Below are positions 16,129-25,525 of a stretch of DNA of 64,000 nt, one piece after another. Each line of letters starts with the position of its first letter. Positions within the stretch are counted from its first letter, which is position 1. A program made the position numbers and the translations under genes. The notes beneath the pieces are model-generated. The model ran no database searches. It worked only from the letters and a program-made list of their open reading frames with translations, and was not told the origin of the DNA. Origin of the DNA: Flavobacterium quisquiliarum (GTDB lineage: Bacteria > Bacteroidota > Bacteroidia > Flavobacteriales > Flavobacteriaceae); NCBI RefSeq assembly GCF_019308285.1, contig NZ_WWEM01000037.1, positions 186,001 to 250,000 of the forward strand. Direction: 5' to 3'.

Positions 16129-16626
16129 ATGAAGAAGGGTATTTTTATATGCTTGATTGCCGTGATGTTTTTCGCGTGTAAGTCAGCTTCGTCAACGTCT
16201 TCAACAGACACAACACTTTCAAAAAAATTAGACAGACCTACTCAAGTAGCGTTAAAAGGAAATTGGGTGCTTACCAATGTGTCTTATCCAGGTTCAGACT
16301 ACATCAAAGTAAATTCATTTGATCTTGCAGATTCAAAATGTTTTATCGGAAGTACTTGGAGTTTTATTTCAAACAACAATAAAGGAACAATGGCTTTAAC
16401 ATCGCCAAGTTGTACTGGGTTTTCTTCACCAATTGTATGGAGTATCAACAATCAAGGGATGTTCATTCTGAAAATTCTTGATGCTGGTGAAAAAGCAAAG
16501 AAAGTAAGAGATGGCTATTTACTTAAAGTTGCTGGTGTAACTGAAAGTTCATTCCAATTAATTGATAATATCAATGTTGGTGGTCAGGTAAAAGATGTTG
16601 TTTACCAATTTCAAAGAGCTAATTAA
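16129..16626 (+). CDS. Lipocalin-like lipoprotein
   Basis: A 165-residue lipoprotein with lipobox FFAC followed by a serine/threonine-rich linker. The body reads as an antiparallel beta-barrel of the lipocalin_5 kind: LKGNWVLTNVSYPG at the first strand, SKCFIGSTWSFISNNNKG, and a closing VVYQFQRAN strand. Two cysteines (SKCFIG and SPSCTGF) could form a disulfide. It starts at the ATG at 16129; a TTG three codons upstream is also open. It lies 19 bp before the OmpA-family gene, so the two form an envelope operon. Confidence 0.8.
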   Translation: MKKGIFICLIAVMFFACKSASSTSSTDTTLSKKLDRPTQVALKGNWVLTNVSYPGSDYIKVNSFDLADSKCFIGSTWSFISNNNKGTMALTSPSCTGFSSPIVWSINNQGMFILKILDAGEKAKKVRDGYLLKVAGVTESSFQLIDNINVGGQVKDVVYQFQRAN

Positions 16627-16645
16627 TATTTTAAAGAGATAAAAG

Positions 16646-17341
16646 ATGAGAAAGATAACTGTTTTAGGTTTATGTAGTTTATTGGTATTAACTAGTTTTT
16701 TTACTAGTTGTGATTCAGTAAAGAATGCCAATAATACTCAAAAAGGTGCCGGAATTGGTGCTGTTGCTGGAGGTGTAATTGGTGCAGTTTTAGGAAATAA
16801 TATTGGTCGTGGTGGAAACGCGGCTTTGGGTGCTGCAATTGGTGCCGCCGTTGGTGGTGGAACTGGAGCACTTATTGGAAACAAAATGGATAAGCAAGCT
16901 CGCGAAATCGATCAGGCTTTACCAGGTGCTTCTGTAGAAAGAGTTGGAGAAGGTATTCACTTGACTCTGAATGAAAATTCAGTTCGTTTTGATACTAATA
17001 AATCGACTTTGACTTCTACAGCAAAAGCGAATTTAGATAAATTGGTTCCAGTATTTAATGAATATGGAGATACTGATATTCAGATTTTTGGTTACACTGA
17101 TAACACAGGAAAACCAGAATATAACTTAACACTTTCTGGACAAAGAGCAGCTTCAGTGCAAGCTTATTTGGTGGCAAAAGGATTAAAATCTAGCCGTTTC
17201 AAAACTTCAGGTTTAGGAATTGCAGATCCAATCGCAACAAATGATACTCCAGAAGGAAGAGCTCAAAACCGTCGTGTTGAATTCTCAATTACTGCAAACG
17301 ACAAAATGGTAAATGACGCAAAAGCAGAAGCTGGAAAATAA
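16646..17341 (+). CDS. OmpA-family lipoprotein with glycine zipper
   Basis: A 231-residue outer-membrane protein: lipobox TSC (Cys22), then a glycine-zipper segment (about residues 34-80, with GAGIGAVAGGVIGAVLG and GAAIGAAVGGGTGALIG), then an OmpA peptidoglycan-binding domain (VRFDTNKSTL, IFGYTDNTG, LSGQRAASVQAYL, EGRAQNRRVEF). It should tether the outer membrane to peptidoglycan. The NxxLSxxRA and NRRVEF motifs that bind diaminopimelate are intact. Confidence 0.93.
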   Translation: MRKITVLGLCSLLVLTSFFTSCDSVKNANNTQKGAGIGAVAGGVIGAVLGNNIGRGGNAALGAAIGAAVGGGTGALIGNKMDKQAREIDQALPGASVERVGEGIHLTLNENSVRFDTNKSTLTSTAKANLDKLVPVFNEYGDTDIQIFGYTDNTGKPEYNLTLSGQRAASVQAYLVAKGLKSSRFKTSGLGIADPIATNDTPEGRAQNRRVEFSITANDKMVNDAKAEAGK

Positions 17342-17362
17342 TTTAAGACCAAAATAAAATAT

Positions 17363-17398
17363 AAAAAAAGCTGTTTCTTAAATGAAGCAGCTTTTTTT
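17363..17398 (+). terminator. Terminator of the lipocalin-OmpA unit
   Basis: Stem AGCTGTTTC/GAAGCAGCT with seven T after it; the A-run on the other side may also serve the convergent gene. Confidence 0.9.
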
Positions 17399-17420
17399 GT
17401 GCGAAAGAAAATCAAATGAA

Positions 17421-18272
17421 TTATTGGTTTGCAGCTTTTTCATGAAAAGAATATAATTGGTTTCCCTTAGTAATGACCTCTTCTAAATCTTTTCCTAATA
17501 ACATTTCTTCCGTTTCTTTAGTTTCTTTTCCAAGTCCTTTTTCTGCAATATAAACTAGAAACCAATACGGATATTCATTTGTGGTGTTTATTTGTTCTGA
17601 TTTAATTTCAGAAAGCTTGTCTTTTAGTTTTTTAAAATCAAAACTGTAGGCAAGTGAATACAATTTATACAATTCTAGGCGCTGTTTGTCTCGTTCATAA
17701 TTGAGATCTTTTTTATTGAGTAAGTTTTGCGCTTCTTCTAAATATTCAATGCTTGTTTTTAATATTTTACCTTTAATGTTTTTATCTACTAACAAGGAGT
17801 ATTCATAATATTTTTGCGATACTTTAAGCGCGGGATAAAAATTCTTGTTTTTGTAAAAATTGATTAATTCTAAAGATAAAAATTCAGTTGATAACGCAAA
17901 TCTGTCTAATTCATTTCTTAACGGTTTCGGATCAAGATACCCAGTAAAGCTGTGTACCACTTTTCCATTTCCATCCATTATAATCATATTTGGGATTCCT
18001 CTAATGCCATATTTATTCGCTAAATCTTTATTGGCATCAACATTTATTTTGACTTTTACAAAATCTTCTAATATCATTTCGACTTCTTCGTTATTCCAAG
18101 ATCTCTTATCCATTTCCTTACATGGGCGACACCATGATGCCCAAAAATCGACAATCATCAATTTATTAGTTCCCAAAGCGATTTTTTGCGCTTCTTCAAA
18201 AGAGGTAAACCATGTTGACGCCGCGCCTATTTGAGTTATAAGTAAGAATGTTATGATTGTATGCTTTTTCAT
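17421..18272 (-). CDS. Exported thioredoxin-like protein
   Basis: A 284-residue protein with a signal peptide (MKKHTIITFLLITQIGAAS) and a thioredoxin fold whose active site is WCRPC (FWASWCRPCKEMDKR), as in DsbD C-terminal or thioredoxin_7 domains; the cis-proline loop is IRGIPNMII. About 150 helical residues follow (YEYSLLVDKN ... LLNKKDLNYERDKQRLELYKLY), suggesting TPR-like repeats. The ATG at 18272 is chosen; the longer frame would remove the signal peptide. It is the last gene of a three-gene minus-strand set. Confidence 0.88.
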   Translation of the reverse strand: MKKHTIITFLLITQIGAASTWFTSFEEAQKIALGTNKLMIVDFWASWCRPCKEMDKRSWNNEEVEMILEDFVKVKINVDANKDLANKYGIRGIPNMIIMDGNGKVVHSFTGYLDPKPLRNELDRFALSTEFLSLELINFYKNKNFYPALKVSQKYYEYSLLVDKNIKGKILKTSIEYLEEAQNLLNKKDLNYERDKQRLELYKLYSLAYSFDFKKLKDKLSEIKSEQINTTNEYPYWFLVYIAEKGLGKETKETEEMLLGKDLEEVITKGNQLYSFHEKAANQ

Positions 18273-18298
18273 TTGATCTTTGGTTTGTAATAATATCC

Positions 18299-18772
18299 TT
18301 ATTCTATAGATAATGTACGTTCTGTTATTTTTGCTTCGACCAATTTTATTTTTGATTTGCAAAAATTATCTCGATCTATAATATATATTTTTTTCTTCTG
18401 CAAAAGCAGTTTTTCACTTTTGTAATAGCCTAATTTTTTAAGTAATTCATAATCAACTATTATGTCTTTTTTCTCTTTTAAAAAGGATCTTTTTTCCCAT
18501 TTTACCTCAGGAGTTATCAAATAATGGTTAAATAAGACATAATACTGCCTTACAGTAGTAGTTTCAATTGAAAAATAGAAATAGTAGTCATAATTATCTC
18601 TGTTGACAACATTATTTCTCGCTTTTATTTGATTGATATTGTCATTTTTGAAATAAATATATAAAGTATCTGTGCTTTGAATTTTTTCAAAACTTTGAGA
18701 TCGACTTATGTTTATTGAAAAACAAAAAACAATTATAAATAAATAATATTTTTTAATTTTTGCTAAGACCAT
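18299..18772 (-). CDS. Small exported protein of unknown function
   Basis: A 157-residue basic protein with a signal peptide (cleavage near SRSQS). The mature part is rich in Lys, Tyr and Ile with a single cysteine (NFCKSK). It has no recognisable domain; predicted secondary structure is mostly beta with a lysine-rich tail. Its start overlaps the end of the HExxH lipoprotein gene by 20 bp, which implies translational coupling, and the thioredoxin-like gene follows 26 bp later. Coding status is supported by this tight packing. Confidence 0.65.
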   Translation of the reverse strand: MVLAKIKKYYLFIIVFCFSINISRSQSFEKIQSTDTLYIYFKNDNINQIKARNNVVNRDNYDYYFYFSIETTTVRQYYVLFNHYLITPEVKWEKRSFLKEKKDIIVDYELLKKLGYYKSEKLLLQKKKIYIIDRDNFCKSKIKLVEAKITERTLSIE

Positions 18773-20591
18773 TTATACGGGTTTGGTATTGGTTGTAATA
18801 ATTTAATTTAACTTGATCTTTTACATTTATAGATTTTATTTCACCTGTTTGTGAATCTTTAATCAATGTTGCTATTTCATTTTTAAAAAACGTACAATCT
18901 TGTAATCCACTTAAAGCTAAATTGTGATAAAAATCTGTCCATGTAAATTTCACATCCACACTTGGAGATTCAGGATGGAAAACAAGATCTTGCAAAAAGG
19001 TTGATTCGGCAGTAGATACCAATTTATCCTTTATTTCTGCAAGAACTTTTTCCATAGTTGGTAACATGTAATTGTAGATAAAGTTATGTTGAGCTTGATT
19101 GTTATTAAAGCCATCGTAACTTTGATTTACAATGTTATAGAAATCATTATTATTAATGTTAGGTATATTCCCTAATTCGCCATCACATAGTTTTACATTT
19201 AAAAAAGCATGTATACATTCATGAAGAATGGTTTTTGCCACAACTAATTTACTATTGTTTTTTATAAAATTAGCATCAATAATAATTTTATTATTTGTTG
19301 GATTTAGTAAGTCAGTTTTGGTATCTCCATTTGCGCCTCCACCAATATTTCCAATTTCAAACTTAACATTAAATCTTTCGTTATTATTGAATATTTTAAT
19401 GAATAACTCTTTAAACTCTGGAGATTCTTTTAGAATGTCATAAATTGCATTAAATTTTTCTCCCTCAGGTGTAGCATTTGTAATAGCTGTTCGATCAATA
19501 TTCATTGGAGATTTAAATGAAGCTGGAATGTCTAGATTTACTGCCTCATAGCCTAAACTGATGATATAATTTCCAAAATATATACTTTCAAAGGAGAAAT
19601 CATTTTTCACTAAATTATCAAAAATTCCAGTATGAATTTCATAAGGCAGTTCAGAAAGATTAAAGACATTTAGTTTAGTCAAAGCCCCTCTAACTTTACT
19701 TTGAGATATTACATCAAAATTATGCAGGTTGAGATAATTAAAACTTAATTCATGCGCTTTTTCAGATAAATTAAAAAAATCACTTCTTAAGATTTTTGGA
19801 TATATACTTTTTATAAATTTAGTTCCAGGTGTTACTACTGGTGTTGTATATATACCACTTCCAGATACTGGACTTTGATTACCGCTAAAAGTACCTGTTC
19901 CCCAGCCACTATTGCCTCCGTCAAGATCTGTACCTGTTTCTATTTCTGTGCTAGTTTGTGAGCATACTTTTGCAATAGATATGTAGCCCCCCGAATAGGG
20001 GTTTGATTGATAGAATCCTACATTTTCTCCCTGGTCAGGAGTAATATCTACCCATACTTCTATAGACCAGCATGTTGCAGTTGGTTTTCCAGTGAAATTA
20101 GGTTTGCTAGATGTTATAAGTGTATAGTTGGCCTTTTGTACAGCTATATCTTCTATTGTCATCGTTTTTAACTCTTCTTCTGTAAAATTGTATTGTACTC
20201 TATAGGCATCATACTCACCATTTTCTTTTTGAGTAAATAATAAATTTTCTACCTTAGAGTTATCATCATCAGTGATTATCTGAAATGTGTAAGACTTTTG
20301 TCCATTCTCAGCTACAATTTCTTTTCCTGAAGTGTCATCAAAGTAGAAATCATTTAACGGATCATATATTAGTTTACCGCTAAGATTTGACTTTTTAGGT
20401 TTTATTTTACCAGCTATGTTTAAAAGTTCTGTATCGTGTGATAAACTGCTTAATGAAACCTCACGTACAGTAAAATTGTATTTTGTTTTTGTTTTGGAAG
20501 AATCTTGCTCAGAATCTTTCTCACAGCTGCTGAAAGGAATAAATATAAATAATAATAAAAAGCTTAGAATTTTTTTAAATAATTGATTCAT
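18753..20591 (-). CDS. Putative zinc metallopeptidase lipoprotein (HExxH)
   Basis: A 612-residue lipoprotein with lipobox FSSC (Cys23). The N-terminal half has beta-rich sequence and a G/S/T-rich stretch at about residues 220-250 (NSGWGTGTFSGNQSP). At residues 457-461 lies HECIH inside KTILHECIHAFLNV, the zinc-binding HExxH signature; a later histidine or glutamate in QAQHNFIYNYMLPTMEKV could be the third ligand. It is probably surface exposed. I do not recognise a named peptidase family, and metallopeptidase activity is inference from the motif. First gene of the set that ends with the thioredoxin-like protein. Confidence 0.75.
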   Translation of the reverse strand: MNQLFKKILSFLLLFIFIPFSSCEKDSEQDSSKTKTKYNFTVREVSLSSLSHDTELLNIAGKIKPKKSNLSGKLIYDPLNDFYFDDTSGKEIVAENGQKSYTFQIITDDDNSKVENLLFTQKENGEYDAYRVQYNFTEEELKTMTIEDIAVQKANYTLITSSKPNFTGKPTATCWSIEVWVDITPDQGENVGFYQSNPYSGGYISIAKVCSQTSTEIETGTDLDGGNSGWGTGTFSGNQSPVSGSGIYTTPVVTPGTKFIKSIYPKILRSDFFNLSEKAHELSFNYLNLHNFDVISQSKVRGALTKLNVFNLSELPYEIHTGIFDNLVKNDFSFESIYFGNYIISLGYEAVNLDIPASFKSPMNIDRTAITNATPEGEKFNAIYDILKESPEFKELFIKIFNNNERFNVKFEIGNIGGGANGDTKTDLLNPTNNKIIIDANFIKNNSKLVVAKTILHECIHAFLNVKLCDGELGNIPNINNNDFYNIVNQSYDGFNNNQAQHNFIYNYMLPTMEKVLAEIKDKLVSTAESTFLQDLVFHPESPSVDVKFTWTDFYHNLALSGLQDCTFFKNEIATLIKDSQTGEIKSINVKDQVKLNYYNQYQTRINGLSKN

Positions 20592-20731
20592 GGTTTTTAG
20601 GATAAAGACTGATTAATTTTTTGTTAAATATATAGAAATAATAGTACAAAAAACAAAACTATGTATTGGCGCAGCTTTTTTTTGACTTTAGAAATTAAAC
20701 ATTGTAAATTTGACCTCTCATATTACAACTC

Positions 20732-21682
20732 ATGCTTGACATTCAAAATATATCTTTTACTTATACCGACAGCCCCGTTATAAAAAACATTTCTTTTTCT
20801 ATTGAGAAAGGACAGAACATTGCTATTATTGGAGAAAGTGGCTGTGGAAAAAGTACATTGCTTAAACTTATATACGGTTTGTATGATTTAGATGAAGGGA
20901 GTATCTCTTACGAAGGCAAACCTATTTTTGGGCCAAAGTTTAATTTGATTCCCGGAATGCCGTATATGAAATATCTGGCGCAGGATTTTGATTTGTCTCC
21001 GTATGAAACTGTGGCAGAAAACGTAGGTAAGTTTCTTTCGAATGGTTTTGCCAATATGAAAAAACTTCGTGTTCAAGAATTACTCGAAATGGTCGAAATG
21101 GATCAATTCGCTAATGTAAAAACAAAGTTTTTAAGTGGTGGACAGCAACAGAGAGTGGCATTAGTTAGAGTTTTAGCCTTAGAGCCGGAAGTGATTTTAT
21201 TAGATGAACCATTCAGCCAGATTGATGCTTTTAGAAAAAATGCACTTCGTCGTAATTTGTTCCGTTATTTAAAGCAAAAAGGAATTACATGCATCATTGC
21301 AACGCATGACAGTACAGATGCTTTGTCTTTTGCAGATCAAGCGATTGTAATGCGAAATGGAGAAGTGCTTGTAAAAGACAACCCTTCTAAGATTTACGAA
21401 GATCCAAAAATAAAATACGTAGCTTCGCTGTTTGGAGAGGTAAATGAAATTCCAACTCACTTATTATTATCATACGAAGATGAAAGTCATAAGACATTAG
21501 TTTATCCTCACCAGTTTAAAATGGTTTCAGAATCTAAATTAATGGTAAAAATTAGAAGAACGTATTTTAGAGGAAGTCATTATTTAATTGAAACCGTTTA
21601 TAAAAGACAGTTAATCTTTTTTGAAAGCGAAATAGATTTACCAATTGAACAAGAAGTATTTTTAGCTTTAAACTATTTATAA
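20732..21682 (+). CDS. ABC transporter ATP-binding protein (importer-like, orphan)
   Basis: A 316-residue ATPase with intact Walker A (GESGCGKST), signature (LSGGQQQRVALVRVL), Walker B (VILLDEPFSQID) and switch His (IIATHDSTDAL). From about residue 235 it carries a C-terminal extension (HLLLSYEDESHKTLVYPHQF) like the regulatory TOBE-type domains of PotA/MalK-class importers. No permease or binding-protein gene lies beside it, so its partner is elsewhere. Single-gene unit ending at a strong terminator. Confidence 0.88.
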   Translation: MLDIQNISFTYTDSPVIKNISFSIEKGQNIAIIGESGCGKSTLLKLIYGLYDLDEGSISYEGKPIFGPKFNLIPGMPYMKYLAQDFDLSPYETVAENVGKFLSNGFANMKKLRVQELLEMVEMDQFANVKTKFLSGGQQQRVALVRVLALEPEVILLDEPFSQIDAFRKNALRRNLFRYLKQKGITCIIATHDSTDALSFADQAIVMRNGEVLVKDNPSKIYEDPKIKYVASLFGEVNEIPTHLLLSYEDESHKTLVYPHQFKMVSESKLMVKIRRTYFRGSHYLIETVYKRQLIFFESEIDLPIEQEVFLALNYL

Positions 21683-21688
21683 AAAAAT

Positions 21689-21728
21689 AACCCGACAGAT
21701 TTCTAAAACTGTCGGGTTTGTTTTTTTT
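21689..21728. terminator. Bidirectional terminator
   Basis: Stem AACCCGACAG/CTGTCGGGTT with A-run before and T-run after, between two convergent genes. Confidence 0.92.
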
Positions 21729-21743
21729 AGGATGTGATTGAAA

Positions 21744-24155
21744 TTAGTTTTTCAAATATTTCTCCAAAAACTGATCTTGCTCCCAAAGTAGGTGTAAGAT
21801 GTTTTCTTTTGCTACATAACCATGAGATTCTTTTGGTAAAATAACCATTCTTGCAGGCGCGCCTAAACCTTTTAAAGCTTGGAAGTAACGTTCTGTCTGC
21901 AGTGTAAAAGTTCCTGGATTATTATCGGCTTCTCCGTGAACCAATAAAATTGGGGTTTTCATTTTGTCAGCATTCATAAAAGGCGACATTGTATTGTAAA
22001 CTTCAGGAACTTCCCAGTAATTTCTCTGCTCGGTTTGGAAACCAAATGGCGTTAGCGTTCTGTTATAAGCACCGCTTCGTGCAATTCCACAGGCAAAAAG
22101 ATTAGAATGCGTTAACAAGTTTGCTGTCATAAAAGCACCATACGAATGTCCTCCCACAGCCACTTTTTTACGGTTAATATAGCCTAAAGCATCTACAGCA
22201 TCAATTGCAGCTGCGGCATTGTCTACTAACTGAGAAATAAAATTATCATTTGGTTCTGTAGTTCCTTCTCCGATAATTGGAAAAGCCGCATCATCTAAAA
22301 CCACATAACCTTTGGTGACCCAATAAACAAAAGATCCATAATATGGAAATGTAAATTCGTTTGAGTTTTGAGTAGACTGAGAAGCACTATTTCTGTCTTT
22401 ATATTCCGCTGGATAAGCCCAGATTAAAAGCGGCAGTTTTTCTTTTTTCGTTTTATCATAACCAGCAGGAAGATATAATGTTCCGGAAAGTTCTAATCCG
22501 TCTTTACGTTTGTATTTGATAACTTCTTTGCTGACATTTTTAATGCTTTCAAATGGATTTTTAAATGTCGTAATTGGGGTTAAACTATTCTGCTTTTTAA
22601 TGTTTCTAAAGTAGTAATTAGGATACTCCGTTTTGGACTGAATTAAAACCAAAACTTTACCAGTTTTAAAATCTTGGATTTCATAAATGTCTTCTTTTTT
22701 GTCTTTGTAAGGTGAAGTATAAATTCGTTTGGTTTGTAACGTTTTAAAGTTAAATTCATCTATAAAAGGAAATTGCCCTTCTTTTGTATATCCTTCTCCA
22801 ATTCTGTAAAGATTATCTTTTTCGATAGCCAGAACTGGTTTGTTGTATTCATTTTTTTTGGTTTCAAAAAAACCTGGATCAGAATAAACATCCTGCGAGT
22901 TTCTATCCGTAATTAATTTTGGCTGCTGACTTGGATTCGATGGATTTATTAAATACGTTTTAGTATTTCTAGTGTCATACCATTCGTCGGAAAGAACAGC
23001 AAGATTATCATTCCCCCAAGTAATACCACTAAAACGCTGTGGTGTTTTTACTAATGAAGAAGCGTCTTTGTCGAAAGGAGCATCCCAAAGAAAAACCTCA
23101 TCTCTAAAATCAACTTTATTGGCAGGATCACCTTCGTCTAATGCTACTACATAAGAAAGAGTTGCAGGTTTGTCATTTCTCCAAGCCATTTCTCTTTTTC
23201 CTTTTCGAACAGCCATAAAACCTTTAGGCATGATTTCGTTTAAAGGTACTTCATTAACTGTTTTAATTTCTTTTCCTCTAAGATCATAAACAACAGTTTT
23301 AGACGGAAAACGGTTTAAAGGAACGACATAAGAAAATGGTTTGTGAATTGTAGTCAGCATGATATAATTACCATCTGGCGAGATTCTTTCGCCGGCAAAC
23401 ATTGCAGCTTCTTTAAACAAAACAGCATCTCCGTTTAATTTAATTTTATACAATTCAGAAGTAATGCTGTTTTCAAAATTAACTTCATCATTTTTGTTTT
23501 TTAACATATCAGGATAGGTTCTGTTTTGAGATTTTTCTCCAGAAGTAGTGGATACAATTGGTCCTGTTGGTAAATCTTTTTTAGAATCCAAAAGAGCTGG
23601 TTTGTTTTTGGGAAGCATTTTTACCAAAATCGTTTCATTGTCTGAAAACCAGCTGAACGGATTTCCTAAATTAGCATTTACTTTTGCTTCAGTAAGTTTT
23701 GTAGCTTTTGCAGATTCAACATCTATAACCCAAAGTTCTACACCTGTAGCGGCAGTATTAGAAAAAAGAATTTTTTTATCGTTTGGAGACCAAAGGATAT
23801 TGGCAATTTTTGGATTATTTGGTAAACCTGAAACCTGAATTTCTTCTTTTCCTGTTACTTTTCTAAGTTTAAGATTGTTGAAATAAGTTGCAGTACTTGA
23901 AATGTTGGTTACCGGATTAATTCTTAAACCAGCCAGACGAACTTCGTCCTGATTTAGATCGTCTAATGTTTTGTATGTGTTTCGGTACATTAAGAGCATA
24001 TTCTCTTTTTTTGTATCCATAAATACACTTGGAGCTCTTTGATAATCGGCTAAATCCAGAATTGACTTTGAAGGTTTTTGATAGGTTAGATTTTCTTGAG
24101 CGAAAGAATAAGATCCAAAACTTAAAAGTAAGAATAAGGTAATCTTTAATTTCAT
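21744..24155 (-). CDS. Exported S9-family serine peptidase (glutamyl-endopeptidase-like)
   Basis: An 803-residue protein: signal peptide (cleavage near YSFAQ), a seven-bladed beta-propeller (about residues 60-520), then an alpha/beta-hydrolase peptidase domain. The catalytic triad is visible as Ser671 (GGHSYGAF), Asp744 (GEADNNPGT) and His778 (KESHGY). The order and spacing fit S9D prolyl-oligopeptidase-like enzymes, which cut after glutamate or proline in oligopeptides. Probable periplasmic peptide degradation. Single gene, divergent from the FabH paralogue. Confidence 0.93.
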   Translation of the reverse strand: MKLKITLFLLLSFGSYSFAQENLTYQKPSKSILDLADYQRAPSVFMDTKKENMLLMYRNTYKTLDDLNQDEVRLAGLRINPVTNISSTATYFNNLKLRKVTGKEEIQVSGLPNNPKIANILWSPNDKKILFSNTAATGVELWVIDVESAKATKLTEAKVNANLGNPFSWFSDNETILVKMLPKNKPALLDSKKDLPTGPIVSTTSGEKSQNRTYPDMLKNKNDEVNFENSITSELYKIKLNGDAVLFKEAAMFAGERISPDGNYIMLTTIHKPFSYVVPLNRFPSKTVVYDLRGKEIKTVNEVPLNEIMPKGFMAVRKGKREMAWRNDKPATLSYVVALDEGDPANKVDFRDEVFLWDAPFDKDASSLVKTPQRFSGITWGNDNLAVLSDEWYDTRNTKTYLINPSNPSQQPKLITDRNSQDVYSDPGFFETKKNEYNKPVLAIEKDNLYRIGEGYTKEGQFPFIDEFNFKTLQTKRIYTSPYKDKKEDIYEIQDFKTGKVLVLIQSKTEYPNYYFRNIKKQNSLTPITTFKNPFESIKNVSKEVIKYKRKDGLELSGTLYLPAGYDKTKKEKLPLLIWAYPAEYKDRNSASQSTQNSNEFTFPYYGSFVYWVTKGYVVLDDAAFPIIGEGTTEPNDNFISQLVDNAAAAIDAVDALGYINRKKVAVGGHSYGAFMTANLLTHSNLFACGIARSGAYNRTLTPFGFQTEQRNYWEVPEVYNTMSPFMNADKMKTPILLVHGEADNNPGTFTLQTERYFQALKGLGAPARMVILPKESHGYVAKENILHLLWEQDQFLEKYLKN

Positions 24156-24380
24156 AATTTGAGTTTTATGGGTTTGAAAAATTGGTATTCAAAAATGTTT
24201 GTCTAAAATACTTTTGTCTTGTTACATTTTAGGTCTTATTTTTAATTTTTTTCAGAGAATCACACAAAATGTTGCTTTATCAAAATATAAAACCAATCAA
24301 AGCAATGTATAATTAGATGATATTAAATTGCTAATTACGAAAAAAATAGTATTTTGTGTACGTATATTTTAAAGTATGCG

Positions 24381-24389
24381 TAAATTTGC
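24381..24389 (+). promoter_or_regulatory. -7 promoter box of the FabH gene
   Basis: TAAATTTGC fits TAnnTTTGc, 31 bp before the ATG. A TTG at 24354-24356 would be 24 bp away, slightly long. Confidence 0.55.
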
Positions 24390-24420
24390 AATCCAAATTT
24401 TTAATAAATAATAATAGAGT

Positions 24421-25428
24421 ATGTATCATTCAAAAATAGCTGGTTTAGGATATTATGTTCCTTCTAATGTGGTGACTAACGATGATTTGTCTAAGATAAT
24501 GGATACCAATGACGAATGGATTCAGGAAAGAACTGGAATTCAGGAGAGAAGGCACATTATTCGTGGAGAAGATACCACAACTTCAATGGGAGTGAAAGCA
24601 GCTAAAATTGCAATCGAGCGTTCTGGCGTTGCCAAAGAAGATATTGATTTTGTAGTTTTTGCTACATTGAGCCCAGATTACTATTTTCCAGGGCCAGGAG
24701 TTTTGGTGCAGAGAGATTTGGGGTTAAGAACTGTTGGTGCTTTAGATGTTAGAAACCAATGTTCTGGATTTGTTTATGCACTTTCAGTGGCAGATCAATA
24801 TATTAAAACCGGAATGTATAAAAATATTTTGGTGATCGGTTCTGAAGTACATTCTACAGGATTAGACATGACCACTCGCGGACGCGGGGTTTCCGTAATT
24901 TTTGGAGATGGGGCAGGAGCGGCAGTTTTGAGCCGTGAAGAAGATTTGACTAAAGGAATTCTTTCTACTCATTTACATTCTGAAGGAGAACATGCGGAAG
25001 AATTGGCTTTGCAGGCACCAGGAATGGGAGCACGCTGGGTAACCGATATTATTGCAGACAACGATCCAAACGATGAAAGTTATTATCCGTATATGAATGG
25101 TCAATTTGTGTTTAAAAATGCTGTAGTTCGTTTTGCAGAAGTAATCAACGAAGGATTAGAAGCAAATGGTTTGCAGGTTTCAGATATTGATATGCTGATT
25201 CCGCATCAAGCCAACTTGAGGATTTCGCAGTTTATTCAAAACAAATTCAAATTGACAGATGATCAAGTTCATAACAATATTCAGAAATACGGAAATACAA
25301 CGGCTGCCTCTATTCCGATTGCTTTGACAGAAGCTTGGGAACAAGGAAAAATCAAATCCGGAGATACAGTAGTTTTAGCTGCTTTTGGTAGCGGATTTAC
25401 TTGGGCAAGCGCTATTATCAAATGGTAA
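24421..25428 (+). CDS. 3-oxoacyl-ACP synthase III (FabH family)
   Basis: A 335-residue thiolase-fold condensing enzyme with the KAS III triad: Cys114 (RNQCSGF), His262 (IPHQANLR) and Asn292 (YGNTTAAS). Such enzymes condense acetyl- or branched acyl-CoA with malonyl-ACP to start fatty-acid synthesis. It lies away from plsX, acpP and other fab genes, and its own promoter and terminator isolate it, so it may be a second KAS III used for branched or special acyl chains. For that reason I do not assign fabH. Confidence 0.9.
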   Translation: MYHSKIAGLGYYVPSNVVTNDDLSKIMDTNDEWIQERTGIQERRHIIRGEDTTTSMGVKAAKIAIERSGVAKEDIDFVVFATLSPDYYFPGPGVLVQRDLGLRTVGALDVRNQCSGFVYALSVADQYIKTGMYKNILVIGSEVHSTGLDMTTRGRGVSVIFGDGAGAAVLSREEDLTKGILSTHLHSEGEHAEELALQAPGMGARWVTDIIADNDPNDESYYPYMNGQFVFKNAVVRFAEVINEGLEANGLQVSDIDMLIPHQANLRISQFIQNKFKLTDDQVHNNIQKYGNTTAASIPIALTEAWEQGKIKSGDTVVLAAFGSGFTWASAIIKW

Positions 25429-25454
25429 AATAATCATCTTACATTATATTTTTT

Positions 25455-25488
25455 AAACCTGTTCAGTTTTTGCTGAGCAGGTTTTTTT
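25455..25488 (+). terminator. Terminator of the FabH gene
   Basis: Stem AACCTGTTCAG/CTGAGCAGGTT (one G-U pair) followed by seven T; it separates this gene from cutC. Confidence 0.88.
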
Positions 25489-25525
25489 ATACATTCGTGT
25501 TTTGAAATATTTTGAATTTATCACA

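Noticed and set aside
20732..21682. Assignment of the orphan ATPase to phosphonate, spermidine or metal uptake
   Set aside because: No permease or binding protein is adjacent, and the C-terminal domain alone does not settle the substrate.
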